From: Rhipicephalus microplus | Lineage: Eukaryota > Arthropoda > Arachnida > Ixodida > Ixodidae | DNA: 64,000 nucleotides | Direction of reading: 5' to 3' | Assembly (NCBI RefSeq): GCF_043290135.1 | Contig: NC_134700.1 | Span: 236,085,088 to 236,149,087 of the forward strand | Shown here: positions 22,650 through 34,884 of the stretch, piece after piece | How positions within the stretch are numbered: position 1 is the first letter of the stretch | How the letters are laid out: each line of letters starts with the position of its first letter | Translations under genes and position numbers: made by a program | Notes under the pieces: generated by a model | Databases searched by the model: none | Told to the model about the DNA's origin: nothing | Seen by the model: only the letters and a program-made list of their open reading frames with translations

Positions 22650-24142
22650 CTAATACTTCGATGCGCCGCCCGAGCTCTCCTTCACGTTGTTTAGCCTTTT
22701 TGGGATAGAGGCAGACAGAGATTTCACCAAATCAGGGTCTTGTCTGAGAGCAATCCACTCCATCTCAACATGTCTCCACAAAGTGTTTGCGTATATATTT
22801 GTCAAATCGGCGCGAGCCGATTGTGCCTTCATCAGTCCCCAGACATACTCGATGATATTGAGGTCGGGGCTTTTAATGGGCCAGCAGAGCTGTGTGATTC
22901 CAGGAGCATTTAAATTTTCTTGCACTGTGAATGCATTGTGAACAGGGCAGCCATCATGCTGGAAATAGAAGCATCCGTCGGGAAATGGCCCATTGATGGC
23001 GAAAGGGAGGAGAACATTGTCGATGATCTCATTGTAAGGCCGTACGTCTTCCTGGGATGCGGAAGAGCGGACCCAGACCAGCATATGTTATTGCGCCTCA
23101 GCCGTTCACTGAGACACGCCCGCTTGCACCAACACTGCGAATGTTTTCATGCTCATACCTGCAATAAAAGCAGTAAATCCATCATCTATAGTATACGCGC
23201 AACACTTGCAGCGTGGTAAATATCTAAAAACCCTTTCGGCGAGCCACAAAGATGGCGTAGTGGGTCAGAGAAAAACGTGAGGTAATGACTAGTCGAAATC
23301 AGAAAGTGGGCCGGACATGAAATGAGAGAGAAAGATTATCAATTGTAATTAATTGTAGCAGAGTAGATTGCAAAAAAAAAAAGGCAAGCACAGCTCGGCA
23401 TGGCAGAAAATCAGTTCGACGAATGAGATTAGGAAGCTTGAGTGGATTACAGGACCATGGCTGGCAACAGGACCAGGTTATCTGGAAGATAACCCGGTAT
23501 GGTAGAAACCTTTGCTGCAGTTAGGATAGTACGGGGGATGCTGCTGCGTATTATGATAATTATGAGTATACGCTGCTAAACCTAAGGAATGGTGCCAAAC
23601 CACTGTCTGTGTGAAATGATACGCAAGCAATATAAACTTCGCCGGCTGTCATGGGCTCTTCAAACATGAAGTCACTGGTTCCGGCAGGAGGTGAACGTCG
23701 ATTCATGACTGAAGATGACCTGCTGCCAGTCTTCAGTGCTCCAGTGTTCGTGCTGACGCACAAAGTCTATACGTTTCCTACGGTGTTCACTGGCTACGGC
23801 TTTATAGCCGCCAGGCGACTTTTCAGAACGGCAGCATTAAGTCTTCTTCGAATAGCCGAAAGACTTAGGGGAAGGCCAAGCTCTCTTTTAATTTTCTTTG
23901 TTCTCGTGAAAGGGTCTTTGGCCGCGGCAGCTATTATCAAGGCATCTTCATGTGTTGTTTTTCTTGGCCTCCTTTGGTGTGGTGCATCTTCCAAGTGGTT
24001 TTCCCTGTAAAATGCTCGAAGAATGTGGTTGATTCTCTTCTGTGGCCGGTTCAGCTTACGGGAAATCTCTCGCTGGGAGGTAAACCTTCACTCCCAAAGA
24101 AATAATTTTTCGGCGTTCCTCTAATGTAACCCATCGAGGCAT
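22650..24142 (-). pseudogene. Tc1/mariner-type transposase, frameshifted and interrupted
   Basis: Read 24142 to 22650. The start MPRWVTLEERRKIISLG leads into a helix-turn-helix region (EISRKLNRPQKRINHILRAF), then QRRPRKTTHEDALIIAAAA, KIKRELGLPLSLSAIRRRL (second HTH), and RKRIDFVRQHEHWSTEDWQQ with IFSHES. At this last spot the family's first catalytic Asp is His. After a foreign insert (23180-23620), coding resumes with SGRVSVNG, a stop where Trp is expected, GAITYAGLGPL, and a frame change near 23050. Then come DNVLLPFAINGPFPDG, YFQHDG (second Asp kept), and SPDLNIIEYVWG (third acidic residue, Glu, kept), ending GGASKY. Frame changes also occur near 24085 and 23810. Minus the insert the gene would be ~1.1 kb, close to the usual size. 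Terminal inverted repeats were not found. Confidence 0.9.
23255..23570 (+). mobile_element. LINE 3'-end fragment inserted in the Tc1 transposase
   Basis: This plus-strand stretch aligns in order with the 3' part of the LINE at 479-1240. AAAACGTGAGGTAATGAC...GAAATCAGAAAGTGGGCCGGACATG corresponds to 930-990. Later GATTAGGAAGCTTGAG...CAACAGGACCAGGTTATCTGG and AACCTTTGCTGCAGTT correspond to 1098-1190. The end (CGTATTATGATAATTATGAG) looks like a degraded ATT/ATG tail. It has no usable reading frame. Transposase homology ends on both sides of it, so the LINE copy landed in the Tc1 element. Confidence 0.75.
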
Positions 24143-27100
24143 TTTCTTGCGACATGTGGTCTGGGGTCACATTCAGCATTGCAGCATTGGCACCCCTGTG
24201 CGAAAACGTTTGGCCTAATTTTATGGGCTGGTGAAGTCAGTATTACGACGCGATGCTTATATTTTGCGCAACATAGCACGTCACTCAAATGAAGGTTCTA
24301 TAGAGCTTTCCCACCAACGTTGTTGTCGTGCGGAAAGATAACAGCCTACCAAGTTACGCTTGATCTCAATGACTGGAACGCTTAGAATAGAGAGAAAGGG
24401 GGGGGGGGCGAGTTAGTCGCGGGGGTGATTGACGTAGCATGGAACAGCCAACTAAGGAGAGAAGAAAGCGATATCTTGATTTTTATCTTTCCTAGACTTG
24501 CCACTAGGGCCTCTGGAAGCTTGGCCGGTCAACGTTCGCACGATAACCTTCAAATCACACCCGACTGTACGTCTTCATATACACAAATCAAAATGCCGTA
24601 TGACCTAACGTGTAGCACAGCGACATTTTTGTGCGGCGGGGTGTAGATTTTTCTCGACAGCTGTCCGAACGCATAAACACCGCGTTGCAGAATATCTGAA
24701 TGTTGTCCAGGCAACGCAGGGCCATAGCGCATTCGTACATACTACAGGAGCACTCAGAGGTACTTGTGCTCGGAGAACTCGATAAAATATATACAACGCG
24801 AAGCACACGACAGCAAGAACATCGAGAATAAGTTGTGGAGCCATCCCTGCACGTGTTGTTGAAATGCCTGCACGCAATTGTATTTTGAGGAAGGGTGGTG
24901 TGACTCATATTTTGAAACTCTTCTTTGAAAACAAAGTCTTTTGTATGCTATAATGTTTCGCTGGCATACAACTTTCTAAAATAGAAGCTACAGCCATGAG
25001 GCGGGATAATGCCATGCAAGAAATGTGTCAAACGACATTGGGCACTGTACAAATTGCTCGGTGACCCTGTATACCTGTCTTCTTTCTTGCATGTCCCTCT
25101 CTCTCATTCGAACAAAGGTCGTTTAAAACGAACAATTATACATTAATATAATTTTATTCTTCCATCACCGTCATCACAGTAAAGACCGATCTGTTCGAGC
25201 GGGAAAGAAGGGGGAGAGAATGGGCTTCTATAACTTGCGAGATGAATGAGCCATCACTGACTTTATAATCATCAAATATTTGGCGCGCCCGAATATATGA
25301 AGATTTTTTGGCTAAAAAATTTCTTCAGAGTTTAGTACTCTCAAACAAAGAAGGCCAGGTCTTGATGAGCTCGCAGGTTTCATAGTTGAGGTTCCGTCAA
25401 TTATTCATCGTGCAGCCCTTTGTACGCGCTCTCAGTCTTTTGTTTCCTACCCTACCCTAGGCCTCATCTTTCTCTTTTAATGAGATTCTTAATAACAATT
25501 AATCAGCGCAAAAAGAGGGATTGTTACGTGTATGTTGTGCAGGCTCGGAAGATGAATATGAAGTCCTTACAAAACTGGTGCATTTTTTTCGTTGCATTGC
25601 AGTGCAAAGGAATGACCTGAAAAATATTTATCTTTGCTTGAGAACAGCGCGAACATTTAATTATGGCACCGCCTACCACTCATCTTGGGACCTTTGTGTT
25701 CTTCTTGACTGAAATTGTATTCATTTGATTTTACGCCACGTTCTAGCGAACTTATATTTTTTTGCTTGCGGGAACCATACACTGGCCAAGTTTCATCGAC
25801 ATGGGCTTGCTGGGAGCTCTAGCGATCCCGGCTATAATAAATGATGCGTTCGCAATGCAAGAAAAATGGTGTGTGCGTCACCGACAAGCGAGAAACTTTC
25901 TTCAGAAGAAGCCAGAAATTTGGTGATACTGTAATATACAACATCCTAAACTTGTTGCACGAGGTGTATGAGTGATTGCATTACTTCTTTCGTCTTCCAT
26001 TTTGAAAATGAAGCGGTGAGCTAAAGCTTTTTGCAAAAGTGCTTACACTAGGTGCATTCGATAGTTTCGTGCACAAGTGAACGTGTGGATACTTGAATTT
26101 TTAATGGTAGCAGGTCTGTTGCTTGATGCATTCACATGTTATTGATTCGACTGCTTAACTATAAAAGGCATTTTTCGCGTTTTGTATTGAATTAATGCCT
26201 CCAGTTTTGTTGGCCCTATAAAAAAGTAGTCATCATTAACACAGCTAGTACGACTTATAAGCGAAAATGTGCGTGTACTGTCATATTTTCATGAACAACC
26301 TTAAGATGGGAACCCGTGAGTGTGGGTATATGTGTACAGAGTGTTCTTTGTCCATTTATATTTAGTACAGAGCCAGACGAAGGGAACCTTCGTCACTCGT
26401 GTAACAGGCATTGCGTATACCTGTAAACGGAGCTACATTGTTACAAGATGTATCCAACGAAACTGCATGTAGCCAAACAGCAAACGTCGCCTAATATCTC
26501 CCCTGAAACGAATACCACCCTCATGAGCTGTGTTAGCAAGGCCAAAAGCTGTCTAGAAGCACTAGTTCATTTGCTTACATCAAACTGATTTCTGCGGAGT
26601 TTTCCTTTCTGAAAAAAAAAAAGCCCATTGTAACATTTTTTTTGTCGTGTCTAAACGGTCTCGGCATTTGGCGAGCCTGACTTTGTTTGTTCCAGCCAGT
26701 TCATAAAGGGCAGTTGAGTCTGTCAAACTATACAAGTCACGCTGTTCATCCGGGGAGCACAAAGTAGACACGTATTTCATTGTACTTTTTTGTTTTTTTT
26801 GTGCACGCAAGGAAGTTCGTACAATTCAAGTGGCGTGCCTATAACACACTAGGTCATACTTAACGTCTGCCCGCTGAAAGCGGTAGCGTTGCGCTGCGAA
26901 CTGTAATTAGGGGATAAGCGTCTTGGTAATTATCGTAAGACAAATTAACCCGTAAGTGCGTTGCTATTTACCACGTGCAGCCGACACGATACAGGAGCTC
27001 GGAGAGTTAATATATTGTTGCTTTCACTGGGTTACTTGGCTAATTAAGATCGCACGCTAACTTCCTTCGGTGCAAATACAGCAATGCGGAGTGAAGGTAA

Positions 27101-28556
27101 GTGTAACGTGTGTTGGGATGTAAAACAACTACCTCGGTGTCGTCTGTAGAAAGTCTCCATGTTTGTATACTTTTCTGAGATCGCTTATTAGGGGCCTTAC
27201 TCCTAGTTTAGTTTATATTTAGTGCTCCGATTAATTTGCGAAACAGCTACGTGAAATACGAGAATCTCTGCAACATTTTCTGAATTTTATTTTGCAGAGC
27301 TATCAGGCTTAGTATCACGATATTATGACCTGGGATAGTTTCACTATGCTTCGTATATCGGCTAGCGATTGTACAATTTGAACATGTTCCGCCTATCGGT
27401 TCTCTTTGGTTCACGATGGGCGCTATGTCAAACGAGACCCATTTCTTTTTTGCAGGTAGAAAACATAAACATGAGAAGTGAATGGGAGGGTGCGTTAGTT
27501 TGTTTTTCCTTTTTTAACAAATAACTTGTTTAAGCTGGCCATAATTATTCCTTTAAAACACAAATGATCGTCATGATGAACCGGCATGCTCTATAGATCC
27601 CCTTCGTATTCGTCTCCTGCTTCACTTGGGGGGAGTAGTGTAGTGGAGAGACCAATGGAAGTGGCTGAGAGGGAGAACCCAGCTGTCACCTTCGAGTCCT
27701 CATATATCCTCACAAGGGACCGAGTAAGAAGGGTATACTGTCACGCTCGCGTGCCATTTCTCGTTCATACTTTTCTAGTTAGAAGAGCAGTTATTTATAA
27801 CGAAAACGTTCTATCCTTTGTGCCTACATTATTCTTGGCCTCGACCTTGAATTATTTCTTGAAGTGTGAGGATTATGTTCCTCTCATGATTGAGCTGGGC
27901 CCTGTATATATATCTCTACGCCTCTCTTTCTTGTACAGATATTAAAAAAGAACATGAAGTTCAAAAAAGATAGACGCATCACGTTGAATTGAAATAATGA
28001 GCCACTTGAGCATAATTTACGTATTAGCCGATTCTTGAACATCATTACGGAAACGATCAAAATATCACCATATACTTGAAGCATAAAACGGGAAAGTTAC
28101 GGGGGAATACGATCTTATGTCCTTTAAGGCCCATTGAAATTTTCGAATGTTTGTCATTTTTTATTTGTTTCTCAAGTTCTAACTCCATCATCGTCCAAAA
28201 CTATGATTTATAAGATAACGTCCTCACCAGTAGGACAGATGAAACGGAAGAAATGTGCTTAGTGGGCTTTCAACAAATGCCCACAGTTGGATTTTCTTGG
28301 CCGTGACGGAAAGGAGAGGTTCATAAAGAGGAAAGGAGTATCATATTTCGTAGCACTGGCAGATGGATTCCGTCTGGGATTTCGTTCACACTTCATGAGT
28401 TTTCGTCGCGAGAAGGCTTACCTTCGAGTTGAGGCCGTCTTATACGCAAAGCAGTCAAGCTCTATTTTTAGCGAGCAAATGTGCACCATCGAAGGCAAGT
28501 ATCGGCATTTTAACTTTTTTTCTTTTAGTCATAGTTCCAATTTTTATCTCTCCTAG
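24143..28556. other. 4.4 kb without supported features
   Basis: AT-rich DNA with only short frames; a run of ten G at about 24402-24411. Frames such as 26580-26810 (minus) and 28287-28556 (plus) show no recognisable motif. I could not place any TE family here. Confidence 0.4.
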
Positions 28557-28860
28557 GACAGGATGGAGCTGCGGCTGGCCCAGTTTCAAAGAAGAAGCGA
28601 ACCGGGCACGCGAAGCCGTGGAGCTAAATGTAATACGTGGTGGCCTAGCCTAATGGTGCATATCGGCGCGAAGGAACGGCGCCTGGCACGTCGAATTTTC
28701 GATCAGGCACGCAAGCACGCGCTGACATTTGTGAATCCACTCACGAAGATTATTCCTCCGCCTGCAATGCGAGGTCACTGAAAAAAAAAGTTTCTGTTTT
28801 CGCGTGGCTCCAGGCGAATTGTTCTCAGTGCCCCAAGCGGGCTTTTAAAATTATTGAAAT
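28557..28860 (+). other. weak candidate terminal exon or retrocopy
   Basis: A pyrimidine-rich stretch ending in CTCTCCTAG (28549-28557) is followed by an open stretch to a TGA at 28781. Its product is unrecognised, basic, and ends FVNPLTKIIPPPAMRGH. About 75 bp later there is a GAAATAAATC polyadenylation-like word (near 28855). That order (acceptor-like site, open frame, stop, AATAAA) could be a terminal exon, or chance. No homology is claimed and no partner exon was found. Confidence 0.15.
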
Positions 28861-28994
28861 AAATCATTCCCGCATTGAGGGACGTAATCAATGTTATTTA
28901 AGCCCGATTTGTATTCACGCGTGAATGCGAAGCTTTTTATATTAGATGTTCAGAACGCTTCATGTGCACCGTGCTGTAATACTGGTCTTTTCTA

Positions 28995-29062
28995 ATGTGC
29001 GTGTGTGCGTGCGTATGTGTGCGTGCGTTAATGTGCGTATGTGTGCCTGCGTGGGTGCATTA
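28995..29062. repeat. GTGCG/GTATG microsatellite-like tract
   Basis: Alternating purine-pyrimidine TGTGCGTGCGTATGTGTGCG units, imperfect. Confidence 0.8.
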
Positions 29063-29482
29063 TTGAAAAGTGCGAGAAGATTTAGTCGCAAGTTTCGCTC
29101 TCTTACGAGTGACAACTGCCCAATGAAGTAAGCTAGTAAAAAGGAACATTCTTAAAATTGCAGTAAGATGGCAAGTGAGATGATTTTTGAACGAAGAGGA
29201 GGCGCTTGATTTTGCAACCCTCACAAGAGCCAGCCTTTCCTTCCACACTCCATCACAAGGCTGCAGCCACAGCATATATAGGCGACATGAAAGAATATAT
29301 GTCCGTCATTGCAAGAAACATTACAAGGACACTGGAAAAGAAAGGCAAAAGGGACTAGACGCTGTCTGTCTTTATTGTCGCGTGTGTTTCCGCGGTTTCG
29401 TGCAATGACACCGTACCAACAAACTCAAGTTTGAATGTACACTGCGACAGTCAGCTTCATGTACGTTCTTAATGTGTGAGTT

Positions 29483-29606
29483 TAATGCTTGTGATGCTGC
29501 TCCTAATGCACTTTATATATGCTCTTAATGTATGCCCTTAATGCTTGTGATGCTGCTCCTAATGCACTTGATATATGCTCTTGATGTATGCTCCTAATGT
29601 ATGTCC
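29483..29606. repeat. 56-bp tandem repeat, ~2.2 copies
   Basis: TAATGCTTGTGATGCTGCTCCTAATGCACTTTATATATGCTC begins at 29483 and recurs almost exactly at 29539. Partial units continue to about 29606. Each unit is itself made of CTTAATGTATG-like sub-words. Confidence 0.85.
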
Positions 29607-30181
29607 CGGCTGTCAGCTTGATGACGCATCATGCTGGGCAAAAATAGAGCGCATGACACCGAAGCACTGAACACTTCTGATCACTAGCCTCGGACCACGG
29701 GTACTGCGTCCTTCTCGGGAATGCGTGTCACGGCATCACAGGAACGAACGAGACCCCAGAGGCGTGAACACAAAAAGGAGAATCTAACGCCTGCAGTCAG
29801 ACTTCTGGCTGCTTCCTTGCAACTTTATTCTTTGCTTGCGCTTCTTCATTTTGCTACTTGTTATCCGTGTCCACCCATCATCTTGTGCATTTTGTTTCTT
29901 TTCTGTGCATCAAAAGTTCGCAGCTCACAGTCACGTCGTGATGACCCTCACAGTGAGCTCATTTCTCTGCTGTGTACCAGATGGCTTGTCAGTACTAAAA
30001 AGAAAAGCAAGATATTGTGCCTTAGAACGTTCTTTCGTTCGGTCCTTGTGTTCGTAACTTTATATTAGAGGACGCAGTTTTTTTTTTGTGTTTCATTTTT
30101 GCAAAAATATTGTGGTCCCGGGAAGTAGAGAACTGCTCGATTCATCAGATGTAAGTACAGTTTATCTCACATTGTGTTTTT
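29607..30181. other. stretch without supported features
   Basis: Contains a 115-codon frame (29721-30068) with no motif. Confidence 0.35.
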
Positions 30182-31375
30182 ATATGCGAAGCATTTAGCG
30201 AAACCAAGACAGTTTTAGCGTTGCTATCTACATTTCAGCCACATACGCCTGCAGATGTTCCCGGGATCGCCCACATAACTTGGCGGAGACCAAAATTGGT
30301 AAGGAAGGTTTTGCGAATAAGAATGTCTGGTCATGCCATAAATAACGTAAAAAGCTTGTTACGTGCGTCGCCAAACCATTTCCTCCAGAAACAGTTGGCG
30401 CATATTCGTGCACCAAGGACCATAGTTTTTGGGTACGCGCCGCAGGGAATGGGCAGTTCATATCTACAAAGAAACGGCGAGAACAGGCATTGGTAACTTG
30501 AACGAGAGAGCGTTGAGAAAAACCGACATCGGCATACTTGACGCAATGAATGCACAGAATAAAGAAAAACCATAACATATCTACGGAGTGAATGATGAGT
30601 CGGGCGAAGCGGCTTTCAGCCTGTCCGTCCATTCATTCTTGCTTGCGTCCGTCCGCGCGACCATCCGTGCGTCTGTCCATGCGTCCCTCCATCTGTCCGT
30701 GAGTACGTCTATCCGCCTGTCCGTCCATTCATTCGTCCATCCGTCCATTCGTCCGTGAACACTCCAAATACCGCCATATCCCATCTCGCATCCACTGTGG
30801 CACACACCCAATCTAGAGGGGTATGTGCCAAGCATGTCATGCCGACATACAGGGGACATTGCTTGACCCTAAGGAGTTTCGCCCCTAAAACTGAAGATCC
30901 CAGCGGGAATCTAACATCAGCATTCTGCGTGGCAGTCATATATACCACCACAGAGCCACCCCACGCCTTGAAACTGCTTTGGTAGAACCCCATATGTAGG
31001 TGTAATGTGTGCGCAACGTCTCTTGTGGCTGCACTGCTGGTATCTAATTTTATACCAGTGCAACAAACATTACACGTTTACTTCAGTTTAACCACAATAA
31101 TTATTATGTGTGCTTTCATGATGCAGGCCTTTCATGCTTTCTTATTCCGCTGTGTATGACGAGACACATAATATATGCTGTGCGCAAACTCAAAACTGGC
31201 TTGTTTACCGGTTGCGAAGTGTCAAATTTGCAGACTACCTCTCCCGTAGTCCCTGTATCATCCTCGTCTTGTCATCCGGAGCGCAACAAGAGAGCATGAA
31301 CCCCCACCAACTAGCCCAATTACTCGCTGTGTCAAACGATGCAAGCCTCATGTCGGGTTAACGACAAATGGTGTT
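30182..31375 (-). mobile_element. GATA-cored ~0.9-kb repeat, copy C, with two insertions
   Basis: The left end ATGCGAAGCATTTAGCGAAACC...TAGCGTTGCTATCTACATTTCAGCCACATACG is the reverse complement of the family's distal end (hairpin, ACGC...AAGT, a GATA tract reduced to one unit, GTGGCT). The body (30250-30571) aligns with 59950-60287. After an insert at 30572-30894 the alignment resumes with GATCCCAGCGGGAATCTAAC, a tRNA-Gly-like block on the minus strand (CTCTGTGGT...GCCACGCAGAA), and CCTTGAAACTGC. A second extra stretch (about 31085-31352) precedes GTCGGGTTAACGACAAATGG, which matches 60472-60492. The other end is not resolved. It encodes no protein. Confidence 0.6.
30572..30894. mobile_element. 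323-bp insert within repeat copy C
   Basis: Present in copy C but absent from the collinear copy at 59888-60785. It starts ATAACATATCTACGG-AGTGAATGATGAGTCGGGCGAAGC, contains a degenerate (GTCC/CATT)n minisatellite (30618-30758), and ends AAGGAGTTTCGCCCCTAAAACTGAA. No duplicated target site is visible, so class is unknown. Confidence 0.5.
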
Positions 31376-31745
31376 CGAATGTTGGCTCCTTTTCTATAAC
31401 AGTCTAACAAAGATTGCATTTTAAATCGTATGACTCAGCTAGCTATGTGATTCAGCAAGCTTATGTACAACTGTTGCTCCACTCGAGATGAATACGCCAA
31501 CCAATGGTCTCGTATGGTTTCACATGATCGCACCATAAAGCGCATATAGTTTGAATAATGATGACGTCTGTGCTGTGATGTGGGTGTTGACATCACGTCT
31601 GACCTTTTGAGCGCCAGCGTAGTCGGCGTTCCTGGTAAGCCCACGACGCACAAAAAATTGGGGGATCCTTGAAGGGATCTTTAATTTGGGGATCCTTAAT
31701 AGCCGCATCCTGTCCCTAGTGCGTACTTCAAACACTTGGTGCATA
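31376..31745. other. stretch without supported features
   Basis: Contains the near-repeat GGGGGATCCTTGAAGGGATC / GGGGATCCTTAATAG at 31660-31700; otherwise unrecognised. Confidence 0.35.
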
Positions 31746-32250
31746 AAGTTATTTCGAACTTGCTACGCACCCACTACGCGACCTTAAGGGAATAGGCACA
31801 GTCACGTGTGAGCCTTTTGTAGCGGGTGACTGACTTTAAACTATGAAGTCATTGTGATAAACACGTGTTTGAACGCCCGATGGTATTGGATGCTCGTACC
31901 GCTCGTTGTTACTGCAATATGTCATGTATCGCGAAGCATGTGTACACAGGACGCGTGTGTTTGTGAAGCATCCACGTTACTTCCACTGCAGTTTCAAGCA
32001 CAGGAACTTATTTTCACTGCATTCACAAGCAGGCGCATGGCTGTGTGGTAGAACACCTGCTTGCCACGCAAACGACCCGGGTTCGGTGCTCACTGCGAAC
32101 CGAGATTTTTTCATTATTTATTCTATGTACATCTTTCTCGATTTTCCGGCCATGCCCTAGATGATAATTTTTTGGTCACAACTATTGACGTCAATGCCCA
32201 AGCTTCTGCGAAAGAAACTCTTTAACGCGGTCACATTAAACAATTTCGAT
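31746..32250 (+). repeat. repeat-like segment with internal tRNA-Gly-like block
   Basis: Positions 31768-31830 contain an inverted CACCCACTACG...GTAGCGGGTG pair. At 32036-32105 is a tRNA-like string: box A GGCTGTGTGGTAGAACACC, anticodon region TTGCCACG (GCC, glycine), box B GGGTTCGGTGC, then GCGAACCGAGATTTTTTCATT. Acceptor pairing is not convincing, so this is a tRNA-derived repeat rather than a tRNA gene. The block resembles those in the GATA-cored family, but the flanks differ. Confidence 0.45.
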
Positions 32251-33211
32251 CCATCTCGTAATGCTTAACTAAAAAAAATGCAGCATAGGAACAATTACTC
32301 GCTGACTGCTCCACATGAAACCTATTGCCAAAAGATGTAGGATGTGCCAACATTTTAGTTTTTGCGCATAAACTGATTTGATAATGTCGACAAGTCTGCG
32401 ACGCCGTTTTTACCACGAATTTCACTAAATAAAAAGAATAAAATATTGCTTCATGGTAGACGTGTAGCTTTCAATTTTCACCGTGCTGGCTTTTCAAGAT
32501 TTTCATTGCCCTGCGAACACCGTTATTGTTTTACGTAGTTTTTATTTACCAGTTAAGCCAGACCACCCCGGAAGCTGAGTATAAGTTTCAGTTTAAAAGG
32601 ACAATGCGCAATCCTAGTGGTTGCCGGGCATCCTATAAGGTCTGGTGAAAGAAAGTAAAGCAGCTGTTGATGTTCGTATTTGCTGTCCCTCTCAACTTCA
32701 AAGAAGTAAAGAAATTTTAGTGACAGGTGAAAAGCTTCCCCTTGTGTTTAATTATTTTCATATTTTTGTGAATTATAAATAAGGCACAGCCCGTCAAAGG
32801 GATGACACCGAACGTCCATCAAGCTTGCCTCCACTCACCCTTGCCACTCGCTTAGCGTTATCACAGGTCAGATTGCGCGCAGTCATATGCTTCAGTGGTC
32901 GTGCCACGCTTCCAAGCATGAAGATGGCAAGGCGAAAATGGGAAAGCTTGACGAAGCCAACAGAATATGCCGAGAACCGGGTCAGTCAAGCATCAGGCGA
33001 TCATCGCGGGCATAACTAAGCAGGACCGCTGCACGTCTTGGGCGGCTATGGTGTTGCGCAAAGTGTTCCCTGTTCCTCAAGGTTTTCCAGATTTTTGAAA
33101 GACCACAGGTAAGCGCAAGTGTTTGACATTGTTGTATGAGTGAGCATTCATTTAGCCCGAGTGTTCAATGTCGAACAAGAGCGCACTGGCATAAATGAGC
33201 AGCTTCGCTCA
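32251..33211. other. stretch without supported features
   Basis: AT-rich with short frames only. Confidence 0.4.
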
Positions 33212-33325
33212 TCTCTGCTCTCTATCTTTCGTCTTTCCCATCCCCCTCCCATGCGCAGGGTAGCAAACCGACTGCTTATAGGCTGGTTAACCTCCCTGCC
33301 GTTCTTTTCATCCTATTTTCCTTCC
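33212..33325 (+). repeat. interspersed repeat S, copy 1
   Basis: TCCCATGCGCAGGGTAGCAAACCG...TATAGGCTGGTTAACCTCCCTGCCGTTCTTTTC is about 90% identical by eye to the reverse complement of 39021-39142. The family is unknown to me beyond being recurrent here. Confidence 0.75.
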
Positions 33326-34884
33326 TTCGCTGATGGCAGCCCCTCTGCTGCCTGCTGAATACGTGTAGTAAAAGGCTACAGCGCGTGCTTGTTGGGCTAT
33401 AAACTTTTGTCGCTGCTTACTTTGTGAATTTGTGCAGCCAGAGTTGAAGTAGAAAAAAAAAAAACGAAACATGGAAGTCGTGTTTTAGAGAATTTTCAAA
33501 GCAATCATGGCAAAACAGTGCATGTACGTAGTTCCTTGTTATGTGCACCGATTTGAACTTGTTGTACTGCGAAAGGCTAAAACTCTCCTCCACTCCACGT
33601 TTTTGTAGCATCTTCTCTTGGCACCGAATCAGCTGACGCAGCACTGTGAGATCTACTGGTTGTCAATTGAAAATTTTGGGAGCATCAAATTTCCGCGAAA
33701 GAAATGAGTGCCACCTAAATTTTGAAACTTCTTAGGATTCAACTGAAGATATTGTGGGGGCAGGTTTTTGAACATCTGTGTCATATCGATACAAATTGTT
33801 GTTTTCTCCACTAAGCACTTTTAAAAACACCAGTGCTACAAATAAAGGACTGTCAATTCTATCTAAATTACAAGTGGTAATCTTAGTTATGATGCACAGT
33901 GACAATAAGTTCTCATTGTCACGTGTTCGTGACTTTGATGAAGGCAGCAATCTACGTGTCTAAGAAAAACTTATTATTTGGCCGAACGTGTGGCCTGAAA
34001 TAAAAACTTAGATTGCAGCAAGTAATGCCCGCTGTGCACTGATATCAGCGAACAGAGCATCGGCCGTCGATAAGCTGATCTTCGTCGGAACGCGTCGTAT
34101 TTGATACCTCATGCATCGAACTTTCTAGCCTAATCAGTAGTGGTCGCGCAAGCTGTGGAATGAGCTTCAGTGTTTGCGTCCGTGCAATATTAACATATGA
34201 TCTGCTACAATTCTGGAGCTACTCGAACACTGAGGCGCAGTCTGCGCCGAGCATTGCTGCCAGTCTTTGTGGGCGTAAACCGAATGTAGCAAAATTAAAG
34301 CAATAAACGGGTGTGGCGAAGCCCTCCTCTGAAAAAAACATCACCCTGATGCTTAAAACAAAATATGGAACAAAAATACATACAACACTAAATAACGACA
34401 ATAAAAACAAGTAAAGAACTTGAATCCGCAGGTTTCTTATAATGCGTGCACTACCTCAGGATGTGCCCGGAGTTTGACCCCCGTATTCTAGAACACCCCT
34501 TCACTCAATGCTACACCTTCAATTGAGAAAGCCGATGGGAGCGCCATCTCTAGGCAGGGCAAGTCACTGCATATCAGTGATAAGTTGCTGCTGTTCTTGA
34601 GTAGCGCAGCGTCATTTTCAGCTCAGCAGTGGCGCTGTGCTCCATGCTGTGTCGAGTGAAGGGTGAAAGTCGAGTCGAGGAACGCTTGTGAATACGGAGG
34701 TGAGAGTTCATGATGCCATCGGGGACAACCCTGTAATAAAGTGCTCAAGTGTACACGAGGACTACCCTATACGGTCTGAAGTATCGTCGCAGAGGTTTAT
34801 AGTATGCGTCCACATCGGCGTATCGGCGTGTGCATACTCGCACACGGTCACCGGTTTGGTATACTCTGTGTGTGTCCCGGAATA
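33326..34884. other. 1.6 kb without supported features
   Basis: AT-rich. Positions 34470-34640 (CCGTATTCTAGAACACCCC...) have the look of an interspersed repeat, but there is no second copy in this window to compare. Confidence 0.35.

Noticed and set aside
27586..27720. tRNA-like pattern near GTAGTGTAGTGGAGAG with TTCGAGTCC
   Set aside because: The two boxes are not at tRNA spacing and no acceptor or anticodon stem can be formed.
32036..32105. Genuine tRNA-Gly(GCC) gene
   Set aside because: Box A, anticodon and box B are tRNA-like, but the acceptor arms do not pair and the block sits inside repeat-like DNA.
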